Shown one piece after another: positions 34,136 through 44,589 of a stretch of DNA of 64,000 nt. Source of the stretch: Pogonophryne albipinna (lineage: Eukaryota > Chordata > Actinopteri > Perciformes > Artedidraconidae); contig CM053261.1 in assembly GCA_028583405.1 (NCBI GenBank), positions 12,580,459-12,644,458 of the forward strand, given 5' to 3'. Position 1 is the first letter of the stretch, and each line of letters opens with the position of its first letter. The notes below the pieces were generated by a model that made no database searches, was not told where the DNA came from, and was given only the letters and a program-made list of their open reading frames with translations. Made by a program: the position numbers and the translations under genes.

Positions 34136-34650
34136 GTGTCTCGCCGTCCTCCCCCTGCTTGCATCCGTCCATGCACTGCCTGAGCACTCTGACATCCTTT
34201 GCTTTACTCAGAGCTCCTGCACTCCTCACATCGAGGGGTTTTCTGCACAGAGAGTGAGAGTCGGAAACTGATCCCAGTTTAGTTTTCTTACTGGACCACA
34301 GGTCACAACGCACAGGTTGTTTGCTTGACTCAGAGTAAATCAGAGAGAGTGTTTAATCCTGTGGTATTATGGCCCATTTTAGAGTTTTATGTAACAATAC
34401 ATTAATCCATTCATGTCAAAATGCCATAGATAGATAGCTGCTGAAGCTACAGGAATAACACTCAAAGTCCCCTGTTTTAAAGCAAAATGGTCTCCAGCTA
34501 AAGTATTTGCATCATTGTTGCAGAGTGCATGAGTTAAACATGTGGGTGTCGATTAAATAAGGAACATTATTGATCTAGCCAGGATAGATGTACCAATTTA
34601 TTCAAATGCTGTTAAACATGACCTGTACATTTGAGGAGCAGAAAGGCATA

Positions 34651-35650
34651 NNNNNNNNNNNNNNNNNNNNNNNNNNNNNNNNNNNNNNNNNNNNNNNNNN
34701 NNNNNNNNNNNNNNNNNNNNNNNNNNNNNNNNNNNNNNNNNNNNNNNNNNNNNNNNNNNNNNNNNNNNNNNNNNNNNNNNNNNNNNNNNNNNNNNNNNNN
34801 NNNNNNNNNNNNNNNNNNNNNNNNNNNNNNNNNNNNNNNNNNNNNNNNNNNNNNNNNNNNNNNNNNNNNNNNNNNNNNNNNNNNNNNNNNNNNNNNNNNN
34901 NNNNNNNNNNNNNNNNNNNNNNNNNNNNNNNNNNNNNNNNNNNNNNNNNNNNNNNNNNNNNNNNNNNNNNNNNNNNNNNNNNNNNNNNNNNNNNNNNNNN
35001 NNNNNNNNNNNNNNNNNNNNNNNNNNNNNNNNNNNNNNNNNNNNNNNNNNNNNNNNNNNNNNNNNNNNNNNNNNNNNNNNNNNNNNNNNNNNNNNNNNNN
35101 NNNNNNNNNNNNNNNNNNNNNNNNNNNNNNNNNNNNNNNNNNNNNNNNNNNNNNNNNNNNNNNNNNNNNNNNNNNNNNNNNNNNNNNNNNNNNNNNNNNN
35201 NNNNNNNNNNNNNNNNNNNNNNNNNNNNNNNNNNNNNNNNNNNNNNNNNNNNNNNNNNNNNNNNNNNNNNNNNNNNNNNNNNNNNNNNNNNNNNNNNNNN
35301 NNNNNNNNNNNNNNNNNNNNNNNNNNNNNNNNNNNNNNNNNNNNNNNNNNNNNNNNNNNNNNNNNNNNNNNNNNNNNNNNNNNNNNNNNNNNNNNNNNNN
35401 NNNNNNNNNNNNNNNNNNNNNNNNNNNNNNNNNNNNNNNNNNNNNNNNNNNNNNNNNNNNNNNNNNNNNNNNNNNNNNNNNNNNNNNNNNNNNNNNNNNN
35501 NNNNNNNNNNNNNNNNNNNNNNNNNNNNNNNNNNNNNNNNNNNNNNNNNNNNNNNNNNNNNNNNNNNNNNNNNNNNNNNNNNNNNNNNNNNNNNNNNNNN
35601 NNNNNNNNNNNNNNNNNNNNNNNNNNNNNNNNNNNNNNNNNNNNNNNNNN
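34651..35650. other. assembly gap, exactly 1,000 N
   Basis: A round-number N run directly abutting the left edge of the tRNA array; its true size is unknown. Confidence 0.98.
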
Positions 35651-35667
35651 AACTAATAATTATCCTA

Positions 35668-35735
35668 TTCCATACCGAGTTGAACTGGGCCACCTGGGTG
35701 AGAACCAGGAATCCTAAACGCTAGACCATATGGGA
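35668..35735 (-). pseudogene. tRNA-Glu, degenerate
   Basis: 68 nt, several one-base deletions in acceptor and T arm; next to the gap, so low-quality consensus is possible. Confidence 0.6.
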
Positions 35736-35831
35736 CATGTTAATTGTTGTTTTTTTGCATATTTTGCGAGAGAACTATACTATGTGGTATTTGCATAATT
35801 TAGACAAACTAAACTATACTAATATTACCTA

Positions 35832-35900
35832 TTCCCATACCGGGAGTTGAACCGGGACACCTGGTGAGAACCAGGAATCCTAACGCTAGACCATATGGGA
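35832..35900 (-). pseudogene. tRNA-Glu(CTC), degenerate
   Basis: 69 nt; deletions in T stem, variable region and D arm. Confidence 0.6.
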
Positions 35901-36000
35901 CTTGTAATTGTTTTTTTATTTTCCATATTTTCAAGATACTATACTATGTGGTATTTTAGCATAATTTTAGACCAACTAAACTATACCAATAAATATCCTA

Positions 36001-36072
36001 TTCCAATTCCAGGGAGTTGACCACGGGCCACATGGGTGAGAACCAGGAATCCTAACCGTAGGACCATAGGGA
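36001..36072 (-). pseudogene. tRNA-Glu(CTC), degenerate
   Basis: Acceptor stem altered on both strands (TTCCAATTCC on plus; CATAGGGA). Confidence 0.6.
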
Positions 36073-36166
36073 CATGTTAACATTGCTGTTTTTTGCATAT
36101 TTTCAGAGAACTATACTATGTGGTATTTTTGCATATTTTAGACAAACTAAACTAATAATTATCCTA

Positions 36167-36239
36167 TTCCCATACCGGGAGTTGAACCCGAGGCCACCTG
36201 GGTGAGAACCAGGAATCCTAACCGCTAGACCATATGGGA
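36167..36239 (-). tRNA. tRNA-Glu(CTC)
   Basis: 73 nt; one extra base in the T stem. Confidence 0.7.
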
Positions 36240-36336
36240 CATGTTAATTGTTGTTTTTTTGCATATTTTCGAGATACTATACTATGTGGTATTTTGCATA
36301 TTTTAGACAAACTAAACTATACTAATATATATGCTA

Positions 36337-36407
36337 TTCCCATACCGGGAGTTGAACCGGGCCACCTGGGTGAGAACCAGGAATCCTAACCGCTAGACCA
36401 TATGGGA
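36337..36407 (-). tRNA. tRNA-Glu(CTC)
   Basis: 71 nt; one base missing from the T stem. Confidence 0.7.
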
Positions 36408-36499
36408 CATGTTAATTGTTGTTTTTTTGCATATTTTCAAGATACTATACTATGTGGTATTTTGCATATTTTAGACAAACTAAACTAATAATTATCCTA

Positions 36500-36571
36500 T
36501 TCCCATACCGGGAGTTGAACCCGGGCCACCTGGGTGAGAACCAGGAATCCTAACCGCTAGACCATATGGGA
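36500..36571 (-). tRNA. tRNA-Glu(CTC), consensus
   Basis: Reference unit. Acceptor TCCCATA/TATGGGA, anticodon arm CCTGG-TTCTCAC-CCAGG, T arm CCGGG-TTCAACT-CCCGG, discriminator A. A box (TGGTCTAGCGG) and B box (GGTTCAACTCC) fit Pol III consensus. No encoded CCA, as expected in eukaryotes. Compared with the vertebrate tRNA-Glu(TTC) as I recall it, it differs only at residue 34 (C) and 57 (A). Confidence 0.95.
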
Positions 36572-36668
36572 CATGTTAATTGTTGTTTTTTTGCATATTT
36601 TCGAGAAACTATACTATGTGGTATTTTGCATAATTTAGACAAACTAAACTATACTAATTATTATCCTA

Positions 36669-36739
36669 TTCCCATACAGGGAGTTGAACCCGGGCCAACT
36701 GGTGAGAACCAGGAGTCCTAACCGCTAGACCATATGGGA
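36669..36739 (-). tRNA. tRNA-Glu(CTC)
   Basis: 71 nt; G65U, base lost near the anticodon stem, U25C. Confidence 0.65.
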
Positions 36740-36830
36740 CATGTTAATTGTTGTTTTTTTGCATATTTTCAAGATACTATACTATGTGGTATTTTGCATA
36801 TTTTAGACAAACTAAACTATAATTATCCTA

Positions 36831-36902
36831 TTCCCATACCGGGAGTTGAACCCAGGCCACCTGGGTGAGAACCAGGAATCCTAACCGCTAGACCATATGG
36901 GA
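36831..36902 (-). tRNA. tRNA-Glu(CTC)
   Basis: 72 nt; C50U (wobble with G64). Confidence 0.85.
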
Positions 36903-36998
36903 CATGTTAATTGTTGTTTTTTGCATATTTTCGAGAAACTATACTATGTGGTATTTTGCATAATTTAGACCAACTAAACTATACTAATTATTATCCTA

Positions 36999-37073
36999 TT
37001 CCCATACAGGGAGTTGAACCCAGGGCCACCTGGGTGAGAACCAGGAATCCTAACCGCTAGAACCATTATGGGA
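36999..37073 (-). tRNA. tRNA-Glu(CTC)
   Basis: 75 nt; G65U and three one-base insertions. Confidence 0.6.
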
Positions 37074-37164
37074 CATGTTAATTGTTGTTTTTTGCAGATT
37101 TTCAAGATAATATACTATGTGGTATTTTGCATATTTTAGACAAACTAAACTAATAATTATCTTA

Positions 37165-37236
37165 TTCCAATACCGGGAGTTGAACCCGGGCCACCTGGGT
37201 GAGAACCAGGAATCCTAACCGCTAGACCATATGGGA
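37165..37236 (-). tRNA. tRNA-Glu(CTC)
   Basis: 72 nt; one acceptor-stem mismatch. Confidence 0.8.
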
Positions 37237-37333
37237 CATGTTAATTGTTGTTTTTTTGCATATTTTCGAGAAACTATACTATGTGGTATTTTGCATATTT
37301 TCGACAAACTAAACTAAACCAATAAATATCCTA

Positions 37334-37407
37334 TTCCCATACCTGGAGTTGAATCCCGGGCCACCTGGGTGAGAACCAGGAATCCTGAACGGCTAGACCA
37401 TATGGGA
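37334..37407 (-). tRNA. tRNA-Glu(CTC)
   Basis: 74 nt; T-stem and D-arm changes. Confidence 0.6.
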
Positions 37408-37499
37408 CATGTTAATTGTTGTTTTTTCGCATATTTGCGAGAAACTATACTATGTGGTATTTTGCATATTTTAGACAAACTAAACTAATAATTATCCTA

Positions 37500-37571
37500 T
37501 TCCCATACCGGGAGTTGAAACTGGGCCACCTGGGTGAGAACCAGGAATCCTAACCGCTAGACCATATGGGA
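37500..37571 (-). tRNA. tRNA-Glu(CTC)
   Basis: 72 nt; two T-stem changes. Confidence 0.75.
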
Positions 37572-37662
37572 CATGTTAATTGTTGTTTTTTCGCATCTTT
37601 GCGAGAAACTATACTATGTGGTATTATGCATATTTAGACAAACTAAACTAATAATTATCCTA

Positions 37663-37734
37663 TTCCCATACCGGTAGCTGAACTCGGGCCACCTGGGTGA
37701 GAACCAGGAATCCTAACCGCTAGACCATATGGGA
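37663..37734 (-). tRNA. tRNA-Glu(CTC)
   Basis: 72 nt; T-arm TAGCT variant on plus strand plus one further T-stem change. Confidence 0.7.
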
Positions 37735-37832
37735 CATGTTAATTGTTGTTTTTTGCATATTTTCGAAGATAACTATACTATGTGGTATTTTGCATAATTT
37801 AGACAAACTAAACTATACTAATTATTATCCTA

Positions 37833-37904
37833 TTCCCATACAGGGAGTTGAACCCGGGCCACCTGGGTGAGAACCAGGAATCCTAACCGCTAGACCATAT
37901 GGGA
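37833..37904 (-). tRNA. tRNA-Glu(CTC)
   Basis: 72 nt; only G65U (one T-stem mismatch). Confidence 0.85.
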
Positions 37905-37989
37905 CTTGTTAATTGTTGTTTTTTTTGCATATTTTCAAGATAATGTGGTATTTTGCATATTTTCGACAAACTAAACTATAATTATCCTA

Positions 37990-38061
37990 TTCCCATACCG
38001 GGAGTTGAACCCGGGCCACCTGGGTGAGAACCAGGAATCCTAACCGCTAGACCATATGGGA
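37990..38061 (-). tRNA. tRNA-Glu(CTC), consensus
   Basis: Matches the reference unit throughout. Confidence 0.93.
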
Positions 38062-38152
38062 CATGTTAATTGTTGTTTTTTGCATATTTTCAAGATAATA
38101 TACTATGTGGTATTTTGCATATTTTAGACAAACTAAACTAATAATTATCCTA

Positions 38153-38224
38153 TTCCCATACCGGGAGTTGAACCCGGGCCACCTGGGTGAGAACCAGGAA
38201 TCCTAACCGCTAGACCATATGGGA
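38153..38224 (-). tRNA. tRNA-Glu(CTC), consensus
   Basis: Matches the reference unit throughout. Confidence 0.93.
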
Positions 38225-38316
38225 CATGTTAATTGTTGTTTTTTTCGCATCTTTGTGAGAAACTATACTATGTGGTATTTTGCATATTTAGACATACTAA
38301 ACTAATAATTACCCTA

Positions 38317-38388
38317 TTCCCATACCGGGAGTTGAACCAGGGCCACCTGGGTGAGAACCAGGAATCCTAACCGCTAGACCATATGGGA
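38317..38388 (-). tRNA. tRNA-Glu(CTC)
   Basis: 72 nt; one T-stem change. Confidence 0.82.
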
Positions 38389-38485
38389 CATGTTAATTGT
38401 TGTTTTTTTGCATATTTTCGAGAAACTATACTATGTGGTATTTTGCATAATTTAGACAAACTAAACTATACTAATTATAATCCTA

Positions 38486-38557
38486 TTCCCATACAGAGAG
38501 TTGAACCCGGGCCACCTGGGTGAGAACCAGGAGTCCTAACCGCTAGACCATATGGGA
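38486..38557 (-). tRNA. tRNA-Glu(CTC)
   Basis: 72 nt; two T-stem changes (plus ACAGAGAG) and U25C. Confidence 0.75.
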
Positions 38558-38648
38558 CTTGTTAATTGTTGTTTTTTTGCATATTTTCAAGATACTATAC
38601 TATGTGGTATTTTGCATATTTTAGACAAACTAAACTATAATTATCCTA

Positions 38649-38721
38649 TTCCCATACCGGGAGTTGAACCCAGGCCACCTGGGTGAAAACCAGGAATCCC
38701 TAACCGCTAGACCATATGGGA
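38649..38721 (-). tRNA. tRNA-Glu(TTC), anticodon variant
   Basis: C34U gives anticodon TTC with an intact anticodon stem; C50U and one inserted base elsewhere (73 nt). Confidence 0.75.
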
Positions 38722-38818
38722 CATGTTAATTATTGTTTTTTGCATATTTTCGAAGAAACTATACTATGTGGTATTTTGCATAATTTAGACCAACTAAACT
38801 ATACTAATTATTATCCTA

Positions 38819-38890
38819 TTCCCATACAGGGAGTTGAACCCGGGCCACCTGGGTGAGAACCAGGAATCCTAACCGCTAGACCATATGGGA
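38819..38890 (-). tRNA. tRNA-Glu(CTC)
   Basis: 72 nt; only G65U. Confidence 0.85.
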
Positions 38891-38984
38891 CATGTTAATT
38901 GTTTTTTTTGTTGCATATTTTCGAAGATAATATACTATGTGGTATTTTGCATATTTTAGACAAACTAAACTAATAATTATCTTA

Positions 38985-39057
38985 TTCCCATACCGGGAGT
39001 TGAACCCGGGCCACCTGGGTGAGAACCAGGAATCCTAACCGCTAGGACCATATGGGA
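38985..39057 (-). tRNA. tRNA-Glu(CTC)
   Basis: 73 nt; one inserted base in the D stem. Confidence 0.75.
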
Positions 39058-39154
39058 CATGTTAATTGTTGTTTTTTTGCATATTTGCGAGAAACTATAC
39101 TATGTGGTATTTTGCATATTTTCGACAAACTAAACTAAACCAATAAATATCCTA

Positions 39155-39226
39155 TTCCCATACCGGGAGTTGAACCCGGAACACCTGGGTGAGAACCAGG
39201 AATCCTAACCGATAGACAATATGGGA
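39155..39226 (-). tRNA. tRNA-Glu(CTC), A box altered
   Basis: G9U and G15U weaken the A box; variable-region changes. Confidence 0.65.
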
Positions 39227-39318
39227 CATGTAAATTGTTGTTTTTTTCGCATATTTCGAGAACTATTCTATGTGGTATTTTGCATATTTTAGACAAACTA
39301 AAACTAATAATTATCCTA

Positions 39319-39390
39319 TTCCATTACCGGTAGCTGAACCCGGGCCACCTGGGTGAGAAACAGGAATCCTAACCGCTAGACCATATGGGA
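39319..39390 (-). tRNA. tRNA-Glu(CTC)
   Basis: Acceptor changes, TAGCT T-arm variant and G31U. One of few units with a T4 just downstream. Confidence 0.65.
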
Positions 39391-39481
39391 CATGTTAATT
39401 GTTGTTTTTTTGCATATTTTATAGATACTATACTATGTGGTATTTTGCATATTTTAGACAAACTAAACTAATAATTATCTA

Positions 39482-39553
39482 TTCCCATACCGGGAGTTGA
39501 ACCTGGGCCACCTGGGTGAGAACCAGGAATCCTAACCGCTAGACCATATGGGA
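39482..39553 (-). tRNA. tRNA-Glu(CTC)
   Basis: 72 nt; G51A (T-stem mismatch). Confidence 0.82.
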
Positions 39554-39650
39554 CATGTTAATTGTTGTTTTTTTGCATATTTTCGAGAAACTATACTATG
39601 TGGTATTTTGCATAATTTAGACAAACTAAAATATACTAATTATTATCCTA

Positions 39651-39722
39651 TTCCCATACAGGGAGTTGAACCCAGGCCACCTGGTTGAAAAACAGGAATC
39701 CTAACCGCTAGACCATATGGAA
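39651..39722 (-). tRNA. tRNA-Glu(TTC)-like
   Basis: C34U and G31U: anticodon TTC but stem pair 31-39 lost; G65U, C50U. Confidence 0.65.
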
Positions 39723-39816
39723 CATGTTAATTGTTGTTTTTTTTGCATATTTGTCGAGATACTATACTATGTGGTATTTTGCATATTTTAGACAAACTAA
39801 ACTAATAATTATCTTA

Positions 39817-39888
39817 TTCCCATACCGGGAGTTGAACCCGGGCCACCTGGGTGAGAACCAGGAATCCTAACCGCTAGGCCATATGGGA
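39817..39888 (-). tRNA. tRNA-Glu(CTC)
   Basis: 72 nt; only U11C in the D stem. Confidence 0.85.
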
Positions 39889-39981
39889 CATGTTAATTCG
39901 TTGTTTTTTTGCATATTTTCAAGATAATATACTATGTGGTATTTTGCATATTTTAGACAAACTAAACTAATAATTATCTTA

Positions 39982-40053
39982 TTCCCATACCGGGAGTTGA
40001 ACCCGGGCCACCTGGGTGAGAACCAGGAATCCTAACCGATAGACCATATGGGA
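39982..40053 (-). tRNA. tRNA-Glu(CTC)
   Basis: 72 nt; only G15U (A box). Confidence 0.8.
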
Positions 40054-40149
40054 CATGTAAATTGTTGTTTTTTCGCATATTTCGAGATACTATACTATGT
40101 GGTATTAAGCATATTTTAGACCAACTAAACTATACCAATAAATATCCTA

Positions 40150-40217
40150 TTCCAATTCCAGGAGTTGAACACAGGCCACATGGGTGAGAACCAGGAATCC
40201 TAACCGCTAGACCATGT
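40150..40217 (-). pseudogene. tRNA-Glu, 5' acceptor strand lost
   Basis: The text ends CTAGACCATGTTAA: the 5' acceptor strand is deleted; acceptor 3' strand also altered. Confidence 0.7.
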
Positions 40218-40305
40218 TAATTGTTTTGTTTTTTGCATATTTTCAAGATAATATACTATGTGGTATTTTGCATATTTTAGACAAACTAAACTAATAATTA
40301 TCCTA

Positions 40306-40377
40306 TTCCCATACCGGGAGTTGAACCCGGGCCACCTGGGTGAGAACCAGGAATCCTAACCGCTAGACCATATGGGA
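40306..40377 (-). tRNA. tRNA-Glu(CTC), consensus
   Basis: Matches the reference unit throughout. Confidence 0.93.
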
Positions 40378-40474
40378 CATGTTAATTGTTGTTTTTTTGC
40401 ATATTTTCGAGAAACTATACTATGTGGTATTTTGCATAATTTAGACAAACTAAACTATACTAATTATTATCCTT

Positions 40475-40546
40475 TTCCCATACAGGGAGTTGAACCCGGG
40501 CCACCTGGGTGAAAAACAGGAATCCTAACCGCTAGACCATTTGGAA
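40475..40546 (-). tRNA. tRNA-Glu(TTC)-like
   Basis: C34U with G31U; G65U; acceptor changes (plus CCATTTGGAA). Confidence 0.65.
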
Positions 40547-40638
40547 CATGTTAATTGTTGTTTTTTTGCATATTTTCAAGATACTATACTATGTGATATT
40601 TTGCATATTTTAGACAAACTAAACTAATAATTATCCTA

Positions 40639-40698
40639 TTCCCATACCGGGATCTGAACCCGGGCCACCAGGAATCCTAACCGCTAGACCATATGGGA
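40639..40698 (-). pseudogene. tRNA-Glu lacking anticodon
   Basis: 60 nt; a 12-nt deletion removes most of the anticodon loop. Confidence 0.85.
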
Positions 40699-40795
40699 CA
40701 TGTTAATTGTTGTTTTTTTGCATATTTTCGAGAAACTATACTATATGGTATTTTGCATATTTTAGACAAACTAAACTAAACCAATAAATATCCTA

Positions 40796-40867
40796 TTCCC
40801 ATACCGGGAGTAGAACCCGGGCCATATGGGTGAGAACCAGGAATCCTAACCGCTAGACCATATGGGA
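40796..40867 (-). tRNA. tRNA-Glu(CTC)
   Basis: 72 nt; T-loop change (plus GTAGAA) and changes near the anticodon stem (plus CATATGGG). Confidence 0.7.
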
Positions 40868-40959
40868 CATGATAACAAATTTTTTTTAAAATATTTTCGA
40901 GATACTATACTAAATGGTATTTTGCATATTTTCGACAAACTAAACCAAAAAATATCCTA

Positions 40960-41022
40960 TTCCCTTACCGGGAGTTGAACCCGGGCCACCTGGGTGAGAA
41001 CCAGGAATCCTAACCGCTAGAC
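40960..41022 (-). pseudogene. tRNA-Glu interrupted by hAT copy 1
   Basis: The 3' part up to the TSD; the 5' part (CATATGGGA on plus) resumes at 42647-42655. A T6 run lies just downstream of this broken copy. Confidence 0.9.
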
Positions 41023-41444
41023 CAGGGGTCTCCAACCTTGCTCCACCTGAGAGCTACTTTGAAACAATGAAAGTGGCCAAGAGCTACTTGCATCACATCA
41101 CTTACATTTATTCACATAGCCCTCATCAGTTGAATTAAGCTACTTTTGTACACGTGTGAAATTTCAATACCTAAAGCTTATCAAAGATCTTGACTTCACA
41201 TCAAGGTCCAAGAAAACGAAAATGTCTCACTTCTTATTATGGCCCACATAGTAAATACATCACCTTAATCACCACCTTACAAGCATCTTATGGCACGTGT
41301 AAAATAAGTGCATTCACTCTTTTTTACAGTTAGTGAGATGAATGACGCTGCATGGAGTCACCATAGAGGTGTATGCTGGAGTGTACCCACTTAGGTTCAC
41401 TCTAATAGTCATTTAAATGTTCATCAGTCGGTCTTGTTCTGTAT

Positions 41445-41650
41445 TTAGATTTCATTCATGCCAGAAAAAGCTGCTTCACAAAGGTATGTAGAGCCAAATA
41501 AAGCAGACATGTTCAGTGCTGCTTGGTGAATGTTCTTATAGTTTTCTGGGTCTACAAGGCTCCAGAAATGTTGTGAGTTTTGCTGAGACTTCAGCTGAAC
41601 ATGATTTTGGAGATTTATAACCTCCATCTCCATCTGGATTGACACTGAAC
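41445..41650 (-). pseudogene. hAT transposase dimerisation-domain relic, copy 1
   Basis: Minus strand encodes LKSQQNSQHFWSLVDPENY and ALNMSALFGSTYLCEAAFSG, a hAT C-terminal dimerisation signature, ending at a stop after MNEI. The expected continuation (SKYRTRPTDEHLNDY) is in another frame just below. The upstream frame runs into poly-Arg from the CTT repeat. Confidence 0.75.
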
Positions 41651-41658
41651 AGTTCAGT

Positions 41659-41719
41659 CTTCTTCTTCTTCTTCTTCTTCTTCTTCTTCTTCTTCTTCTT
41701 CTTCTTCTTCTTCTTCTTC
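41659..41719. repeat. (CTT)n microsatellite, copy 1
   Basis: About 20 units; reads as poly-Arg on the minus strand. Confidence 0.95.
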
Positions 41720-42752
41720 GTGTTGACATTAAATTATAAACCATAATAAATCAATTGTATAGGTCTAGCCTCCCTATATCTGTGTGTGACATTTTTCCAT
41801 TCTCAAAAACAAAAAACTAATACTGCTGCAGTCTAGCTGCAGCTTCTAGCAACGGTCTTCTGTTAAAGAAAGGACACTGAAGGTCCTGAATGTGGCATCA
41901 CTAACATGACTTATGTCTGAACACAGCAGACAACAGGAGTATTTACAACAGCATATCAAAGCAAAAATAGTGCATGTGGGTGCACACTTATTCTCTGTCT
42001 TACTGTTCCATTAATCCCATGAATGTATAAGACTAAGTTAGCTTCATCATCTCAATCAGTGATTAAGTGAATAATAACGTTTCTATCGGGTCACTATCAG
42101 CCTGTCACTCATTATTTTCAGGAGGGGGCGGGGTTTGGAGGAACGGAGGAGACGGTGATCGCGGAAGCTTTCTTCCTGCCTTCACAAACTTTACACAATT
42201 ATTTATCAACTGAAAATAGCAAGAGGACATTCATACTCTGCAATCCAAGACTTGATTAAATCCACCAAAAACCTGACATGACGATAACGAGTGTTTTTCA
42301 AAAACACAAATCCCTCCCTGTGTGTCTCTGAGCCGCAGCGACACGGCCTGATTCAGAGCGGGTCATTCTGCTGTTGGTTCTGGACTGGTGTTGCTGGAGA
42401 AAGCAGACTGCTCCGTGTGTGGTGTCGCTGTGCCGCTGTCACGTCTGTTCCTTGATCTCTGCGTCACCGACCGATTTGATATTCGTGTGACAGAAAAAAA
42501 TCTAAAATCAAAAAACTTTATTGTCCAAAATCAAGAAGCAACCTTACTACGCGCTATGATCGATAATCGAGCGGCGAGCTGCTGAAAAGCTGCCCGCGAG
42601 CTACCGGTAGCTCACGATCGACGTGTTGGAGACCCCTGCGCTAGACCATATGGGACATGTTAATTGTTGTTTTTTTGCATATTTTCTAGAAACTATACTA
42701 TGTGGTATTTTGCATAATTTAGACAAACTAAACTATACTAATTATTATCCTA

Positions 42753-42825
42753 TTCCCAATACCGGGAGTTGAACCCAGGCCACCTGGGTGAGAACCAGGA
42801 ATCCTAACCGCTAGACCATATGGGA
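42753..42825 (-). tRNA. tRNA-Glu(CTC)
   Basis: 73 nt; extra base in acceptor stem, C50U. Confidence 0.7.
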
Positions 42826-42922
42826 CATGTTACTTGTTGTTTTTTTGCCTATTTTCAAGATACTATACTATGTGGTATTTTGCATAATTTAGACAAACTA
42901 AATTATACTAATTATTATCTTA

Positions 42923-42994
42923 TTCCCATAAAGGGAGTTGAACCAGGGCCACCTTGGTGAGAACCAGGAGTCCTAACCGCTAGACCATATGGGA
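42923..42994 (-). tRNA. tRNA-Glu(CTC)
   Basis: T-stem and anticodon-stem mismatches, U25C. Confidence 0.65.
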
Positions 42995-43091
42995 CTTGTT
43001 AATTGTTGTTTTATTGCATATTTTCAAGATACTATACAATGTGGTATTTTGCATAATTTAGACCAACTAAACTATACCAACAAATATCCTA

Positions 43092-43162
43092 TTCCAATTC
43101 CGGGAGTTGAACACGGGCCACATGGGTGAGAACCAGGAATCCTAACCGTAGACCATATGGGA
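43092..43162 (-). tRNA. tRNA-Glu(CTC), degenerate
   Basis: 71 nt; altered acceptor 3' strand, D-arm deletion. Confidence 0.6.
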
Positions 43163-43259
43163 CATGTAAATTGCTGTTTTTTTGCATATTTTCGAGAAAC
43201 TATACTATGTGGTATTTTGCATAATTTAGACAAACTAAACTATACTAATTATTATCCTA

Positions 43260-43331
43260 TTCCCATACAGGGAGTTGAACCCAGGCCACCTGGGTGAGAA
43301 CCAGGAATCCTAAACGCAAGACCATATGGGA
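43260..43331 (-). tRNA. tRNA-Glu(CTC)
   Basis: G65U, C50U and D-arm changes (plus AAACGCAAG). Confidence 0.65.
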
Positions 43332-43428
43332 CTTGTTAATTGTTGTTTTTTTGCATATTTTCAAGATAATATACTATGTGGTATTTTGCATATTTTAGAC
43401 AAACTAAACTATACTAATAATTATCCTA

Positions 43429-43500
43429 TTCCCATACCGGGAGTTGAAACCGGAACACCTGGGTGAGAACCAGGAATCCTAACCGATAGACCATATGGGA
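43429..43500 (-). tRNA. tRNA-Glu(CTC)
   Basis: T-stem and variable-region changes, G15U. Confidence 0.65.
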
Positions 43501-43596
43501 CATGTAAATTGTTGTTTTTTCGCATATTTCGAGATACTATACTATGTGGTATTAAGCATATTTTAGACCAACTAAACTATACCAATAAATATCCTA

Positions 43597-43668
43597 TTCC
43601 AATTCCAGGAGTTGAACACGGGCCACATGGGTGAGAACCAGGAATCCTAACCGCTAGACCATATGGGA
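43597..43668 (-). tRNA. tRNA-Glu(CTC)
   Basis: Altered acceptor 3' strand, G52U. Confidence 0.65.
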
Positions 43669-43759
43669 CATGTTAAACATTTTTTTTTTCATATTTTCAA
43701 GATAATATACTATGTGGTATTTTGCGTATTTTAGACAAACTAAACTAATAATTATCCTA

Positions 43760-43831
43760 TTCCCATACCGGGAGTTGAACCTGGGCCACATGGGTGAGAA
43801 CCAGGAATCCTAACCGCTAGACCATATGGGA
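43760..43831 (-). tRNA. tRNA-Glu(CTC)
   Basis: 72 nt; G51A and one change next to the anticodon stem. Confidence 0.78.
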
Positions 43832-43928
43832 CATGTTAATTGTTGTTTTTTTTCATATTTTCGAGAAACTATACTATGTGGTATTTTGCATAATTTAGAC
43901 AAACTAAACTATACTAATTATTATCCTA

Positions 43929-44000
43929 TTCCCATACAGGGAGTTGAACCCGGGCCACCTGGTTGAAAAACAGGAATCCTAACCGCTAGACCATTTGGAA
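43929..44000 (-). tRNA. tRNA-Glu(TTC)-like
   Basis: C34U with G31U; G65U; acceptor changes. Confidence 0.65.
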
Positions 44001-44092
44001 CATGTTAATTGTTGTTTTTTTGCATATTTTCAAGATACTATACTATGTGATATTTTGCATATTTTAGACAAACTAAACTAATAATTATCCTA

Positions 44093-44164
44093 TTCCCATA
44101 CTGGGATTTGAACCCGGGCCACCTGGGTGAGAAACAGGAGTCCTAACCGCTAGACCATATGGGA
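44093..44164 (-). tRNA. tRNA-Glu(CTC)
   Basis: G31U, U25C, two T-arm changes. Confidence 0.68.
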
Positions 44165-44256
44165 CATGTTAATTGTTGTTTTTTTGCATATTTGTGAGAT
44201 AATATACTATGTGGTATTTTGCATATTTTAGACAAACTAAACTAATAATTATCTTA

Positions 44257-44328
44257 TTCCCATACCGGGAGTTGAACCAGGGCCACTTGGGTGAGAACCA
44301 GGAATCCTAACCGCTAGGCCATATGGGA
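44257..44328 (-). tRNA. tRNA-Glu(CTC)
   Basis: T-stem and anticodon-stem single changes, U11C. Confidence 0.72.
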
Positions 44329-44420
44329 CATGTTAATTGTTGTTTTTTTGCATATTTTCGAGATAATATACTATGTGGTATTTTGCATATTTTAGACAAA
44401 CTAAACTAATAATTATCTTA

Positions 44421-44492
44421 TTCCCATACCGGGAGTTGAACACGGGCCACCTGGGTGAGAACCAGGAATCCTAACCGCTAGACCATATGGGA
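44421..44492 (-). tRNA. tRNA-Glu(CTC)
   Basis: 72 nt; only G52U. Confidence 0.82.
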
Positions 44493-44589
44493 CATCTTAA
44501 TTGTTGTTTTTTTGCATATTTGCGAGAAACTATACTATGTGGTATTTTGCATATTTTCGACAAACTAAACTAAAACAATAAATATCCTA

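Larger units (their letters stand above)
41023..42638 (-). mobile_element. hAT element inside a tRNA gene, copy 1
   Basis: TIRs CAGGGGTCTCCAAC...GTTGGAGACCCCTG, 1,616 bp. The 8-bp TSD CGCTAGAC (41015-41022, 42639-42646) is part of the tRNA D-arm. It contains a CTT microsatellite and a hAT C-terminal relic but no functional ORF. Confidence 0.92.

Noticed and set aside
34588..35724. Long ORFs spanning the N run
   Set aside because: Gap characters, not sequence.
41445..41744. Arginine-rich protein of 99-100 aa (also at 51512 and 61625)
   Set aside because: The poly-Arg part is the CTT microsatellite and the remainder is a hAT relic ending at a frame break.
42388..42585. 65-aa plus-strand ORF repeated in each hAT copy
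   Set aside because: Lies within the element's 5' non-coding end, no recognisable domain, and copy 3 has a frame change.
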